From the NCBI GenBank assembly GCA_918807975.1, contig OU964935.1, forward strand, positions 6,163,823-6,227,822: a stretch of 64,000 bases of DNA, read 5' to 3'. The stretch is from Aplidium turbinatum (lineage: Eukaryota > Chordata > Ascidiacea > Aplousobranchia > Polyclinidae). The first letter of the stretch is position 1. Every line of letters starts with the position of its first letter. A program made the translations under genes and the position numbers. This document shows positions 47,501 to 62,500 of this stretch, piece after piece. The notes under the pieces were generated by a model. It was given only the letters and a program-made list of their open reading frames with translations, ran no database searches and was not told the DNA's origin.

Positions 47501-50500
47501 TTTTTCCATGTATATCAATTTTAGCATCGATGAACCACTTAGACTGACATGTCGTTGTTTTTTGTAAACACACAAACACTCACTACATTTATACAAGGAT
47601 AAAAATCGCATATTTTTTGCTTTTTTTAAAACAATTTGTCAATGAGTTTTAACAAAACTTTTAAGCCAAACTAGTGTTATAGTTTCATCTTTAAATATTT
47701 TCCCGATTCCAACCAGACTCATGTTTAGCTAAAACTTAACAAGGAAAATATTTGATGCTAATGAAACTTCTCTGAAGTTCTTTGGAGTTGGAATGGAGTT
47801 CTTTTACATGAAAAAAAACTCTAGTCTATCAGAGAACTGCTTTTCATCAACAGGTGTCGTTTGACTCGACCAGGGACATACTGTATCAAGCTTGTTCATT
47901 TGTTTAACTTCTCTGAATTTGACACCTAATGAACTGTCAGTGACGTCATGAATTTTAAAGCGACGTTCTGTGTGAGTCACGATGCTCGTGGAATGTTGCG
48001 TTTCAGTTTTTAACTGTTTTAGAAACAGATTTCGTAACGTTGGATAAGTTGAAAAAAATTTAAAAACTAAAACGGAGTTTTATGTTATTTTAAAATGGCC
48101 GTTACTCTCGTTAAAAAGCTAACTTTTCCTTCGGTCATTCTGATGTAGCTCGTGATTTCTGCTGCCTTAATAATCGCTGATTAAAAATTATCATAGCGAG
48201 AAAAACAGGAAAAAGTATTGTTCTTGGCGATGGACCTAATCCGCCACGACACGCCAGACCTAAAAAACTGACACAAAAAAAGTTCAACCAACAACGGACT
48301 TGGAAAGTGGTCAAAGAGATTGTTTTTTGAGGATTCTTTCAAGCTGACTCATTTTGTTAAGAATACCATCATGGTCAAACGGGTGATTAACTTTTGCCCT
48401 TGCAAGACAAGAAAGAAGTAAAGCTTGAAATGGAACATACACAACTTCTGTGTTATCAGCGTCAAAGCAACAGCAGCAGTATCGCTGTAACCAAACAAGT
48501 AAAAATTTGCTAAACCAACAATCGAACTTGTGGAATATCAGAATACTGGAAAGGTTTCCTATGCGACAATTCGATTGGGTGAAAGAGACGACCTTGAAGA
48601 CCTATGGCGACCAGCTGAAGTGGACGCTACTTGCACCGACATTTTCTGCACAAATTTAAGGTTTCTTTAGAAAGGGATCAAAAACTTATAAAAACAACGC
48701 TTTTAAACAGAGCTTGGCCTTTTAACCTGCTAGCCATGGGAGCAGATCAAGTTAACTGCCACTAAAAATACAAAAAGAGCTGCAAAAAATAACTATGGAT
48801 TTAAGAAAAAGTTGACTTAGTGTCAGGAATAGTTTAAAAGAGAAATTGTTTTCATTTTCAAGTCGCAATGTTATTTGCCACAAATAAAGATTAATGAGAG
48901 AAGATTGCGAAACTGTGTACTACCATTTTCAACTCTGCCTGAGCTATTTATGTTTGAGGTTTTAACACAAGTGAATAAAGAGATAGCCTTTTAAAGCGAA
49001 GCCTAAAAGAATTTAAAGTTGCAGTAATTGGTAAAGTACACGAAATTTACGTTGGCCTCAAGACAGTTGAAATCGATTTCGAATCCTCTTCCGAGTTGGT
49101 TATTAAATTTGGAAATTGTCTGCTAAATGGCCCAGGGATTGTAAAAAAACCTGCCTGGGCACTTTGGAAAAACGCTTCTGCAGCCTCTTTCACGGAATTA
49201 AATTTCTAAAATTTATGTTTTGCTGTTTGATAAAAAAAAACTAACTTGCCGCAATTTCAGTAAAAACAACAAAGCCAAACTACACAGAAAAGTACATTGG
49301 GAATGGGGAAGGAATTGCGTGCGAAGAGATAAGCCTTGTTCTGTATTACGCATTTATCAATGAGGTGTTAGGGTGCAATTCGGCATGGTTGTCTCGTGGC
49401 TTGCCACAGCCGATTTAGCCTTGTATCAGTTTCGCAATCAACTTCAAGTAATCCAAGCTATGACGTGCATAGTGCATCAGAAAATCCTTTCCACCTGTGG
49501 CCTAAGCAAACGGTTTTACTTTGCAATTTACACACAAATTCTGGTTTTAAGTTGCACAGTTACACAATGGTTTTAATATTCGATGAACACGTAAGCTGAA
49601 CTAAGTCTAGTTCAAATCTAAGAATCACTGCGCCTAGGCAGAAAATCAGTCCTTGTTTACCATTAATTACATGTCCTTAAATGTTAAATCAATGTCAAAA
49701 AAGATTGATATGCTGACAGGTAGTAGACCGTTCAATTAAGTTATGTGAATGGAAGCTGGCAAAGACTGTATGGTTCACCAAAAATGACAAAGATTTTGCG
49801 GCTTTTGCATGGGAACACATATTAGAAGGATTAGCGGAAGTAGTTTTTAATTATGATCAGATAGCAATTACGAAGCCTAATATTTAACCTCTTCTTGAAC
49901 TGCAGACAAGATGGCGTCTCTTGATGTTGGCGCATGCTGAATTTACTCCTGGCTGCTTTCTTGCAATGCGTACCCAACGTGATTATTCTTCGTACGGTTT
50001 CACGAATTATTATTTTACGTTTTCAAAAACTGTTTGAAAGCATACAGACTTTTAATTATTCATGCACGACCGACGAACACAGGAATATTTGGTTACAGTC
50101 TTAAATGCGCAAGGTCAAAAAAGAAGCACGAAGTTAAGTTGGCCATCTTTTAATGTTTTCTTGGATTATAAATTCGCGTTTTCAAACACTTTTTAAGGCA
50201 TTGAAAAATTCAGCACGAACATTAATTATATTTTTTGTCTTAGTGTTCTACAGTGTTTTCTTACCAGTCTAAGCCGATTAAAATGAAAAGTAAGAAAAAA
50301 CCGCCTCTGCAAAAAGATCACAAATGGATTTTTGTTTTTTGTTTGTCGTATCCAGGCTTACACCCGGTAGTTGAAGATTTAGATTAAGTGGACGGGAAGG
50401 CAAGGAAGCCAATCTTCGTGTCCACCTTCAGGCATGCCTTTAAGTGTCCTGCCAAAGACACAGCCACATGCTCTTGAGCGGTGTCGAACCGGCGACCTTT

Positions 50501-53500
50501 CGATTACCGTTCCAGGGCTCTCACCACTCGGCTATGCAGCCGACTGGTGGATCGACAACCGACAAATGGATCATACAAGCCAATAGATTTTCTAGAAAAA
50601 AGGCGATGAAGAAAATAAAAAGAAACAAGTGGTTTACTATTCCAGCATTTTGTGTAACGGATCCCTGACAGTTTTCTTGTATCACATTTCTTTGACCTAC
50701 AGCACAAGATGCATATGATCAGAGTATCAGACGGAAATATTTTCACCAAATCATATGACCTGATAAAACTAGTTTGAACTGGTTTAAAAGTTATGTTCAA
50801 GTTAGTTTCAATGGAGAAAACGTACCTCATGCAGGAAGAAGTCGCAATGCGTTCATTGACCCGAAAAAAAATTTTAACTTGCATTTTTAACCGAAACTGG
50901 AAAGTTAAAAATTCAAGGATCACAATACAGAGAGAAAGGGGATCATTATGTTGAATTTCTCTTAAAGAAATTATATTGTACTAAGTAATTCATCAGCAAA
51001 CCAAACCAAGACAACAATGGTTTGATGGAGCTCCATCTTATTCCGAGGTTAATCATAAGTTAAACACATATGTCAGCCATTCTCTTTACTTTTGCATAGA
51101 ATTTTTTAAATCAATCTAAGCGCGTTAAGTGACCTTAGAGCTATGTGAAAGAAAAATTAAAATTTTTGGCATTATTAGCTGAGCTAAGGAAGCAAGGTAT
51201 GCAATGGTAGCCTACAGTCTGGCACCAAGCCTACAAATCAGTCAGTTTTTATGTGGATTCAACGTCTACAAACGTTTAATCAATGTTAATATGACCGATT
51301 TTCTGATGGAGGTTAAACCATCAGACTCGCCTATTGTTATTCGCAAGGCAGCCTACGCACTGCATCAGAAAATCAGTTACTTTGTGCTAAATTGAGATTT
51401 AAAAAACGACCTTTTATGCAAAAAAAATCCAAAAATGTGTCGAAAAACGTTCCAAATTCTTGTTTTTGAGCACAATCTATCGATCTAAATGCCTAATTAA
51501 TATAAAATAAATAAATGCAATAGACATGCGAAAACAACATGGACACGGTATTCCGCATTCAATGTTAATACCAAGGCATAGAAAATGCGATGTGTCATCA
51601 TATGAGAAAATCCCATTCCAACTGGGAATAGATCATTATGGTCACAATCAATCTTTTCAAAATGAAATATCGAAAAATAATTGAATTTTGTTTAACGCGA
51701 TTATTATCAGCGGAAAAGCGAATCAATATATGAAATAGAAGCCTCAAGACGACTGTAGGAATACACAAGAACACCTAGCTGTTTGGTTCATATTTCGCCA
51801 CTATGGGCTCCGCTCCAGTGCTATAAAGCGAGTAAGAACTGCAATGTTAGCAAGTTTGATTTGAAATCTTATATTAAAAAAACTGCAAGATGTAATACAT
51901 ATTTTTTAAAACTTCATTTGAATGTTTTTGTATGAGATCATTGTGACAGCCATGTTTTGTCCATCAAAAACACTGCGTTTGGCTAAAACCTCAAAGGCTC
52001 ACTTAAAATCGATTTTGTAAATCCAGCAGTGCGTTAAAAACATAAAAAAATATGTCCAAGACTTACAGACAACGTAGTATGATTTGTTGGGATCGAACTC
52101 AAGGCCCCAGGGAGAGGGGGAAATCTCTTGAAAGTAGAAAGTATATTTCTTCTCTTGTTGTGGGACATTACAAGTGATGAGCCTCTTTCCTCCAGCGACG
52201 CTGCATTTTCTATAGTTTTCCTCGCTGACTAGGTAGAGCTTAAAGTAAAATAATTTTTCCCCGTCGTCTCGGCCCTTTCTGGGGCAGATTATATCCAACC
52301 TGTCGTTAATGGCTGCGTGGATGCCCGCTTGGCCCTGGTTTTTGAATCTGAAAAAAAGCACATATAAAGTCTAAAAATAGCAACACATTTAATGTTAGCA
52401 TACGTTTTTTTAACATACCAGTGTTGTTAAGATACCTGCAGCTCAAACTAAGATGAGCAATTAAAAAATAAATAAATCTGAAAACAAAATACAGTTTTAT
52501 GAAAAAATATTATTCCTATCGTTTATCCATCCTGTCTCGGCAGGGAGACCTAATTTTACAGCATTCCCTGGTCAGTTTGTACCAGATTCTAAAAATACAA
52601 TTCTCGTGGTCTATTCTGAAGCAAATTACTGTAGCAAAAAATTTAACCCAACAAAGAAGCATGGATGAAAAGGCTGCAAAAGCTGACAGACTCTTGCTAG
52701 CGGGGGTAAACGTCAGGTCTCGTCTAGTAAAGATGGCACACACGGATGATGAAGTTAGCAAAACATTAAAAATCTGTCGAGTCTGATGACAAAACATATC
52801 TATGAAGACATTGAATTGGTGTACAGTAGAAAAGTTAGGTGTTTCTGCGCAGGTAAATCTCCTTATTGCAGTAATATCAACCTTTCAAAGTAATTGTCAA
52901 AATAAATTTGCTTGCGAGTAAAACTCGAATTAGATGTTTTGTTTGCATAGCATCAAACCAATGACGAAGCAACTTTGAATGTAGAAAGGAAGCAAAGAAA
53001 ACTCAACAATAAACAATCCAAACAAGGCAGTGACTTATTGTTTACAAGTTTGTAAATTTACATATCATTGTTTGCATAGACTACCAAGCAAGTCTTTAAA
53101 CGCTTCGTTGTTAACTGTACCGAAAAGTCCAACAAACAGGACTTTTTTTCTTCTCACTTCTGCGGAGCCATCTATATTTTATTTGTCTTCGAGCGGTGTA
53201 AAGCATGACACAACAATGTTGAAAGACTCGTAAGTTCATTAAATATTACGTTACGTACTTGAAACGTCCTTTTTTTCAACTTGGAAACGTGTTTGTATTG
53301 GTGAAACGGTTTTATTGAAAACAAAAAATGAACTTTTTTTTTAATTCTTCAGCGCCCTATTTAGCTTCGACAGAGACTATAAACATGACAGCAACCACAA
53401 ATACGCGAAGTCGTTTTGTTACAATGTTTCTTCGAGGTTAAACGTTTGGGACACAACCAACTGCTGGATGCTACGTTTTGGCAACTGCGTCGTCAGCGAC

Positions 53501-56500
53501 AACCCTGGTTTTTAGAGCACAAGTTCAGTTTAAGAAATTTGTTACAAGTTGCTTTTTGATCAGTATTACGTAAAGTGACGTTAGACTGATATTGAAGTAA
53601 AAACAACTTCTATTTAAAATTAACAATAAACTTTAGGTACCAGCTTAACTCTTTGAGCCATTAGCAAGATTAAAGGAAGCATGTTATCAGTTGTTTTATT
53701 AATAAACTATAGAACCGCAACGGAGTTGACAAAACACAACTCGAAAGTTCATTAAAAACTTCCCTAAGTTTTAGCCACTTGCTTGACTTCAGCGTAATCT
53801 TTTTCGTGGATAGCATAGGCGGAAAAGGCTTAGCTGGTGTGTTTTGTGAACGGAGAAAGACAAAGGACTAATGACGATGTTAATTTGCAAGCTGGTCAAA
53901 AACAGTTCATAATTGTATTGCGTCGGTTAATGCGCGTCTGGAGTTATTTTTTCATTTTTTTGAATTGATGGCAGAATAGATTTAGCAAAAACCAAAAGGC
54001 TAAGTTTTCATGGCTATACCGAAAAAACGTTTCTCACCACAGCATTGCCATTCAAGTTTTCCTTATAACACCACTCCACCAGTCAAAGTACACAGTCAAA
54101 CCAGAATCGACCTATCTGTTTTGCAGAACCAGCAAAGCCACTTTGAGTACGGAATGCCATGCAAAACCACCATCGCAGTCATTTTGCATATGACCTGACA
54201 TAGTATCAGTTACAAAGAACGCAACTGAAATACTTGTGTAATCGCCACAATTATCAACATAAATCCTACAGGCGCCTGGTGGCCTGAAGTATGGCAACAG
54301 TGGTGTTTCTGTTTAGCATCACTGTCCAGATGAAACAAGAGCAGTATTGTCTAATTACCCTAAAACAACGTAATATGGCGACAATCGAAAACAAAGTCTT
54401 GATAGTTTTACGTTGTGAAATCGCAGTGTGGCCAAGTTTCTTACACTGCCTAACGTTGTCTTTATTTAGTCTTGTTGGCTTAACCAGCCTTCAAAAGTGC
54501 GAGATCGATAAAACATTGAAGTTGTCATAGGTATGGAGTAATTGGAAGAGACACACCAGACGTTGTCAACGGTGTACAACTTAGGTTTATGCTCTCACGT
54601 TTGATAAAAATTAAAAACACTGGATAGGCCTGGACAATAAGTTAAATCCATCAAGAGTGTTCAGCAAGACAAATGTAAGAAATATTGTGAGAAAATAACA
54701 TGAAAGTAAATAAAACAACAGTGCAAGATATCAAAGAAATTGTGTTAGAAAACGTTGGAATAAGACCGTTTTAAACAGAAATAGCAGTTTTCACGCTTTG
54801 CAAGTCATACATAATTGATTTCGAATCAATTATAAAAGAGCTTAAAAAGAAATTTCTTGCTTTTGCTCTATCAACAGAGCAATTACACCAACTGTTGAAA
54901 TGCTTAGTTTTGCATCAACTGATATATCGGACTAACAAAAAAATTGCGTTTGCCTAATAATACGTCTGAGACTCAATTTTCTGCAACTGCTGTTCAAGGC
55001 GTGAAATAATAAGTAGTCTGCGACTTTCGACCACCTCAAGACACGTCGTGTTTGGCAGGCTAATCGTCAGAATCTAGCAGGTTGCAATTATGGCATGCAA
55101 CTAAAACTTTGATGGACCAAAGGTGAAGTGCTGCTTCCATAGTATCCGTTTTGCATCGTATTAACGAACATAAACGTTAAAATGATGGCCAAAGACCGCT
55201 CGAGGTCAGAAGACTTTTCTGTCTTTTCGTTGTCATAAATCATACAAAAGAAACCTTTTTGACGCATTTACAAGAGGGTTAAGTAGAGATTAAAGAAACA
55301 GTCCGCAAATTGTCACAAAATGCTAATACGGTTGAAGAGATGATACGAAAGCCTACAATCGGTGAGCAATTACAGTCAGTTGCCTGCATTGTTGAAACCA
55401 AAGAAAAATACACCGTTTCTCTGAAACCACGTGTAAGCTGCCATAGAAATCTTACGAGCGATTAATCTCCAGACTGTAAACTACCGTATTGAAAGATATT
55501 TCCGAAAAAAATTACGAGCTGCTACCGAGCTAGCAAAATTCGTCCGTCTGCGGACATATAATCGGTGTAAAACGGATCAATTTTTCACAACGCAATCATT
55601 AAAACCACCTAAGCAAATTTCCACAGAAAATGTGCTGCCTTGAAAACGTTTCATGTGCAACTGGAGTTTCGATCAGTGGCGAAAGGCCTGGGTTTTCGAA
55701 CCGATCATGCTATGTTGAGTATAATTTTTCATTTGAGCCCGTCAAAACTTTTGATCATCGAATCGATTGTATTTTTTGTATCAGCAGTGAGTGAAGATTG
55801 CTAATGGTTATGTGTGAATGCATTGTAAATAATTATAAATATGTGCAAATAAATGCAAAAAAATTTGCATTTGCTAATTTAAGGAGAAACGACGAGTGAT
55901 ACTGTTCTTATTCTGTGCAACGAGATACACATTGCACCGAAATGTTGTAACAACACTGTTTGACTGACTGGTCTTATCAGTGTCGCCTTTAAGTATTTTG
56001 TTGGTATCACCATTTTGCTAAATATGCGACAGGAGTCCCACCACTGAAGTTGCTTTGCAAATATTTGTCATAATGGTCAAGTGGTTTCAGTGACAAAAGT
56101 ATGCTCCGATCTTGGTACAACATCCCGCCATGATGGAATATGTAAATGAAGAATAGCATTCGATTGGCAAAATGTGCAATTTTGCAAAAACGTAAAATCG
56201 CAAACCAAGACAGGCTGCAGACAAAAGAACTGGCTTTGTTGTGGCATAGAATGATTTTCGCTAGATTCTAGCCAGAAATGAAAAGTAGGTCTGTTGAAAT
56301 TGAGACATAATTTTGAAAATTTGCATGCTTGCAAAGAAAAGTATGACACAGACTCACAATGAAACTAAAAAGTAAATTTGATTATTACCAACTGATTGAC
56401 ATACTCGAAGATGGGTTTTTACACATAGCTTGAAACAAACCTTATAATTAACTGATTAGTATAAAATGTTAGAAGCTGTAAATCAGCTGACAAAATGATG

Positions 56501-59500
56501 AATGAAAACGAAGAAATATGACAATGATTACGAAGTCGGCTTGCAAACTAAAAATATATATCCATTTGTACAGCGTTTCATTCAAAATTGTTAAACAGGA
56601 AACAATTTCAGGCTCCAGCAATTAGTGGTTTTAAATCGCCGTAACTTGACAAGAATCTTTCGGAATGTTACAGACCAAAGCAACAAAAACAAAATCCATT
56701 TGCCATCGCTTCAGTTAACCACCAAAATACATTCATTCACTTTAAAAACAAAAGCAAAAACAACAACATTTTTTACTTGCTGCGAGGTAGGCCTTATCAA
56801 CGCTGGATGTCTTTATTGTAACGGAATAGATTAAATGGGATCAGTGGCGGTAAACCCGAAACAGGAACAAACTCGGAAGGATAAACCAATTACAAACATG
56901 CCAGTGAACAAACTTAATCCAATCTAAAAACCAAGCAAAGAAAATGACTTTGTCAAGTCGACAGCCTATCACTTTACTGATACAACACAATAATTATTCA
57001 ACGAAGCATGTGCGAACATGTATACAGTAGATAGGTTATTCAAAAGTTAAAGATTGTCAGTTTACAATTTGTATACTTTCCTTTATCGTTGACCTTACGA
57101 GCTTAGTCTGAGCCCAAAAATGGCCGATTCGCGTGCAAGACGAACATATTTTTGTGGCCTGCTGTCATGCGTGGCTGCGGGTCACGCGATTTTAATATCA
57201 AGACAATGCCGACGCCATCTTTTTACTTCATTTTTAGAAATGCAAGATTTTCCTTGGTCGTTATCCTTTAATGACCATGTTAGAAAGTGTGAATAGATCA
57301 ATAATTCGGATATCCAGCGGCATATGGCTTGCAGGAGATGAGAGCAAAAACGATGATCTTGCAGAAAACATTTGCTTCGCATTCTATTGATCTCATTTGA
57401 ATGAAAGCCTCAATTTTTTACTTTCTTGTTTCTTCCGCAAACTTAGTTATTTTAGTACCGTTTTGGCTGAGCTCAAATATACATCATTTCCACGTTATTA
57501 TGACTCGGCTAGGCCCACTACACAAGAAAGCAACATAAGTTAAAAGTAAAATTGTATCCTCAAATAGGGGCACTCATCGATCTGTCGGACAAGGTTAATG
57601 TAACTAAACTATCTGATCGATACATATTAAGTGACGATATTACAAGTTTAAAATTCCACCACTGAACCTTACGCCATGATTTAAGGCTGAATTTGTCCCA
57701 AGAGCTTTCTTTCTTTTAGATTTTACAATGAAAACAAGATGAATCAAAACAATTGCCTTTGGAGCATGATTCGTAATTGGTGCTTTGAATTTTATGTTTG
57801 CTTTTTTCAATACTTTGTAAATTTTACTTGAATACTGGAAAGCTTGGGTGTTCATCAGGACAATTATCGTTTCTAGCACTAGTTGCAACGTTCATCTGAT
57901 GAAAGTAAAAGTAAAAGCACAAAATAAACAGGATGATTTATATTCGCTTTTACTTTCACTTTCATCAGATGAACGTTGCAACTAGTGCTAGAAACGAATT
58001 TTACTTGAGTCAATGAAAGCAAAAATAACCACGCCTTCTGAAGGACCCGGTCTGAATGTTGCTTTGTTGATAAAATACTAAATGTGATTATTATAACAAG
58101 AATAGGATGAAGAACTAGTAAAACTGCATCTGGTTGTTTGATTAGTAAAAATCAGAATAGCCCAAATTAATCAATTACCCTTCTCGAACCAAACAGCAAA
58201 TCAGTCGTTTTTTTACATCAATCAAACGTCTGCAGAAGCGAAATCAATGTAAAAACGACTGATTTGCTGTCTGGGGAAGGGGATGCAAAAATTGATTAAA
58301 ATAAAATCGAAAAAAAAATTCGTTAATTTTTTGTTGCTCGTTGGAAGTGCTTCTTCTCACACAGCTAAATTCGTCATTTTTACATTGATTTAACGTCAGT
58401 TGACGTTGAATCAATGTGAAAGTGACAGATTTTGCTATCTGGGTTCAGCTAACAAAAGAGGTTTTCAAAATCAACGTGATGTCAAACAACCTTTGCAAGC
58501 AGGTAAAGAAAAATATGCTCAACTCTGCGGAAATGTCAAAATATGAAACATATTTGCCATTACAAAGGTAATTGCGTGGACGTTTAAGGCTTTAAATAGG
58601 AAAATGGAAGCCAAGACTATGTGAAATCAATTATAATTAATAGTTCTCGAACCAACCAGCTGTTCAATGTTCCAAGTTCGGTAATTACCGACTTGTCAGA
58701 AGACGATGTTTAAAATTCCCAGCAAATTAATTAATTTTAATATTAAGATTTTATAACACAATCAAGTTCATTGAAATAACTCTGATGTAATAAATAAACG
58801 GACATATTTGTGACGGAGGCAAAACATGTTTTGAAGTATAGAAGATGATGAGAATACTTAGAGAAACCATGCGTAAAATATCGCTGAGAATACAAATTTT
58901 TTGTACGTTTGAGCTTTCATACGAATTTTTCTGGTTTTTATGTTAGTATTTTTATATATCACTGAAATTCTTAAAGCCAACATTCTACTTTGCTTTTGCT
59001 GTATAAACTGTGGTGCATAGGCTCTGTGCAGAGCCACTTTACAAAAGTCTCTTCAATCTAGATTCTAGAAGCACCAGAAAAGAGCACAATTTAACTTTAT
59101 AATTTTTTTCTTTCGTCCGAAATATGTATTTTACAATCTACCGAGCAAAAGTCAATCCAATCAAAATAAGCTTCGAAGCAAAACTTATCGACCCTGCTTT
59201 TTTATGTAACAGTTGATTGAAATTTGAACCAAACTTTGGATTGTTGCACAAAGAAAAAACACAGCAAAGCAAGTTGAAAATCATGTTCACAAACGCATTA
59301 ACCGAAAGGCGACGTGTTTCTCCAACAAAGTTTCGTGGTTCAATGGCAACTGAAAATAACGTTTTTATCCACGTCTAATAAAATGAGCTATTTTTGTTTG
59401 TAGTTAATAGGGTAGAAAAACCTTACAATGGAATGTTTTCAATAGAACAAGGTTTTTCTCATAACGGCAACTAACAGCTTTTATCGTGATTGGAAAAACG

Positions 59501-62500
59501 GGAGAAACAAGAACCTTGCGGGATGTACCTACTCCAATACTGCTCACAAAAAGGATGAACTGAAGTTTTGTGTTTGATCTATTTCCCAGGTATTCAAATC
59601 AGTTCTCTCCATAGCACGGATTTTTCTAGCTGGGTAGAGACAGAATAGAAACGGTGAACTTCATTGTGGCAAACTAATCACACAACTGCAAAGTAAAAAC
59701 TTAAAACCAGTTTTGCATTAATTCAACACAGTGGGGGGCCTTCATGAACTGGAGTGGCAAAGTAAACAGAATACTATTCTACTGACATTCACCAGACAAA
59801 ACATTGTAGTCGCCTGCAAAGTATTTAGAGTTTAAAAGGTCGAGAGATATGTTCACTTGCTAATAATCCCAGCTAGCAAAAATTGCAAGTTTTACGTGGT
59901 TTCAACGTCCGACGACAATAAATGTGAAAAGGATTTCGGTCGTGGAAAACAACAAAAAGCTGTTTTGCTGAAAACTGTTGTTTGTAAAGCAGGATTATGT
60001 ACGCTTATAGTAAAGTTGACCTGATTTGAAAAGCGAAAAAAGAAAAACACTAGCCTACAATCTTTTGCAAAAAATTGTATTCTTTGTTTTTCACAACGCA
60101 TTAGAAGAGAATTGTCAAAAAGTTTTTCCATTCTAACTTTTATACGGGTATTTCAAACAGAAATACTACATTTTAAATCACTTGAAATTTTACTTTGCAT
60201 CATCACCGAATTGCTGCTGGTTATGTTTTCATTTCCCAGTTTGTTTCGAAGTTCAGATTTCGTTTCATGCGAATGGAGTTTCTGCCAACACCGTTTCACC
60301 CCAAGAGCATGGTTTTTATACAGAACTAAACACATTGATTACTCATCGAAGCTACACCCGTTGGACAACATTGAGCTGGCTTGGTTTGTACGCTTAGCTG
60401 GCAAAAGTTGCCTTTTGAACATCGTTTCAATGTTTGGCGGCGTTGAAACGATGTAAAAAGAGGAACACTTGCTCGTTGGCACTTTCTTTGAAGATTTAAA
60501 CGTTTGTCAACTTCCGGGCAAACCAGTATGTTAACGGTGAGGTTCTTGGCAGGATAATGCAAGAATGATTGCATTATAAACGCTTTTCGCCACAGGGCTT
60601 AGCAAAATTGGTTATTGAATTTATTTTCTTGTTTCAAACAAAGAAACCTTCCTTTATTTGACGATGATTGTCAAGAGTGAAATGTGCACTGAACCGTTAC
60701 GCCTGTGATGAGCGCTGAACCTGCTTTTGAAGAAACGTTTTGATGACAGGACTTGTAACGAGACATCAATTTGAACTTTTTTCATTTGTCTTCTACTCAG
60801 CATCTCATAAAATTGTCTTGTGACTAAATAAACTAACAAAAATGTCGAAGCGACTAAGATGAATGTCATGCTGTGTTTCAAAATTGAACGATTACAGAAG
60901 CAATATGTTTGGAATTTTGAAATAAAAAAATTGTGACAAACAGATCTCCTGCTGTGAAAGCGTATTAGTCTTTTCAAGCTAGAGTTTCAAGGGGATGATT
61001 GTTTAACTCACTTTGACATTAAGAAAGTGAATGCATAATGCATAACTTTTGGCGTTTGTCGAAAGGGCTCGACCTAGGGCATGCAAAAGGAAAAAATAAA
61101 TTATTGGTCTGTTCACAGACTGACAGTTGTTAGTCTCTGTCCTTTAAAGGACATTTTGCACTTTGCAAGCACAGTGCTGTAAAAACGCCACAAGAAATTG
61201 CACTCTTATTCGATTTTCAGCACATACTAGGACCATCAATGTCTTACCCAAGAAAACATTTCCCCAACATTGCTGGAAAGCTAAAAACACAAGAAGCCAC
61301 TTAGCTAAGTTGTGATACAGGCAGCGATCCGATACACACATACTAAGATCACTTCCAACAAACTTTGCCGGAGAAAGTAGAGCAACACAAAGAATTGAAA
61401 CTGATCATTAGAAGTGCCGAGATAAGAGCAGAAGAGTGCTCTCTGCAGCCCAACTTGCGTTTGATGTTTCAATTGTAGCGATTGGCTTATAGCACTTGTA
61501 GAGAAAAGTCCAATTAGAAGGCTGTGAAATCAGGGAGAAACAAAACACTTTGGGAAGCACAAGACAATGGAAATACTTTGTGACGTAGAATTTGCTAACA
61601 GACAAGAAAGCCCATGTTTGGAGTGGTTTGTACAAGCTGTTCCAGCGGGAATCTCATTTCATATTCATTATTCATCTCACAAAACAGTTACATGTTATAT
61701 AAAACACCGCACAAGAAAAAAAAACATGCAATCAATTTTTTTAAATTTATTGAACAATTATTCCAAGAGGTTCCTGAAATGCTTTTCAAATTCTACATGT
61801 TTATTGTTTTGAAGTTAATTTGTGCGTTCGGGCCTCTGGCAGATATTACAACAAAACCTTGCAATTTTTAAATCGCTATATCTGGTAACGTAAAAAATTG
61901 CGAGATTGGTGTTTGAAAGTAATCTTCATTTTCTTGTTGTAAAAAATGTTTTCAAAAGCTTGGACTATTCTATTATATATACTAAAACTTTCTTAAACAC
62001 TACTTGTACATAAAGATATCTTAAAAAGTGTAATTTTATTGTATTTGCCCCATTTCGAGAACAGTCTTTGGGAAAAAGAAACAGATTTTGCGGATAATTA
62101 GAAGCTCAGCCAAGCGAATAGGCCTAAGAAAACTGTCTACATTTTACTTAAGTGAATAAAAAGTGACTCATAAAATTTCAACAGGGCCCAGGACTCTCAG
62201 AGCAGTATCAATTTGTCAAGGGCCGATTAGTTTTGATAGGATTTCACATCACGTCTGTGAAGAAAGGGTTTAAATGTTAATATAAGCTTTCTGAAAACGT
62301 TCAACTTGGATAAAATCAATTCATGAATAGGACTGACTGTGGACAGCCCCCCCAGCTATCAAAAGCTGTCTGCAGACGTTGAATCAATGTACAAAAAAGG
62401 TTTTTGCTAGCTTGAACAAAGCGCGGTCATGGTGATTAGTAACGCAATGTGGTAGCCTAAGGTTCGTTTCTTTTGCCAATTTCTGGCACAAAAGCGTGGT

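Larger units (their letters stand above)
43550..52066. other. ephrin intron of about 8.5 kb
   Basis: It holds foldback MITE copies and one SINE (50325-50543). No exon, RNA gene or other element was recognised between. Confidence 0.5.

Noticed and set aside
52499-52786. 95-codon plus-strand frame near the ephrin receptor-binding exon
   Set aside because: No family resemblance, and it is antisense to the ephrin intron.
60654-60977. Minus-strand frame with a hydrophobic stretch (MTFILVASTFLLVYLV) as a possible ephrin signal-peptide exon
   Set aside because: No YWN motif follows, and no donor giving the required phase was found; hydrophobic runs are common in AT-rich DNA.
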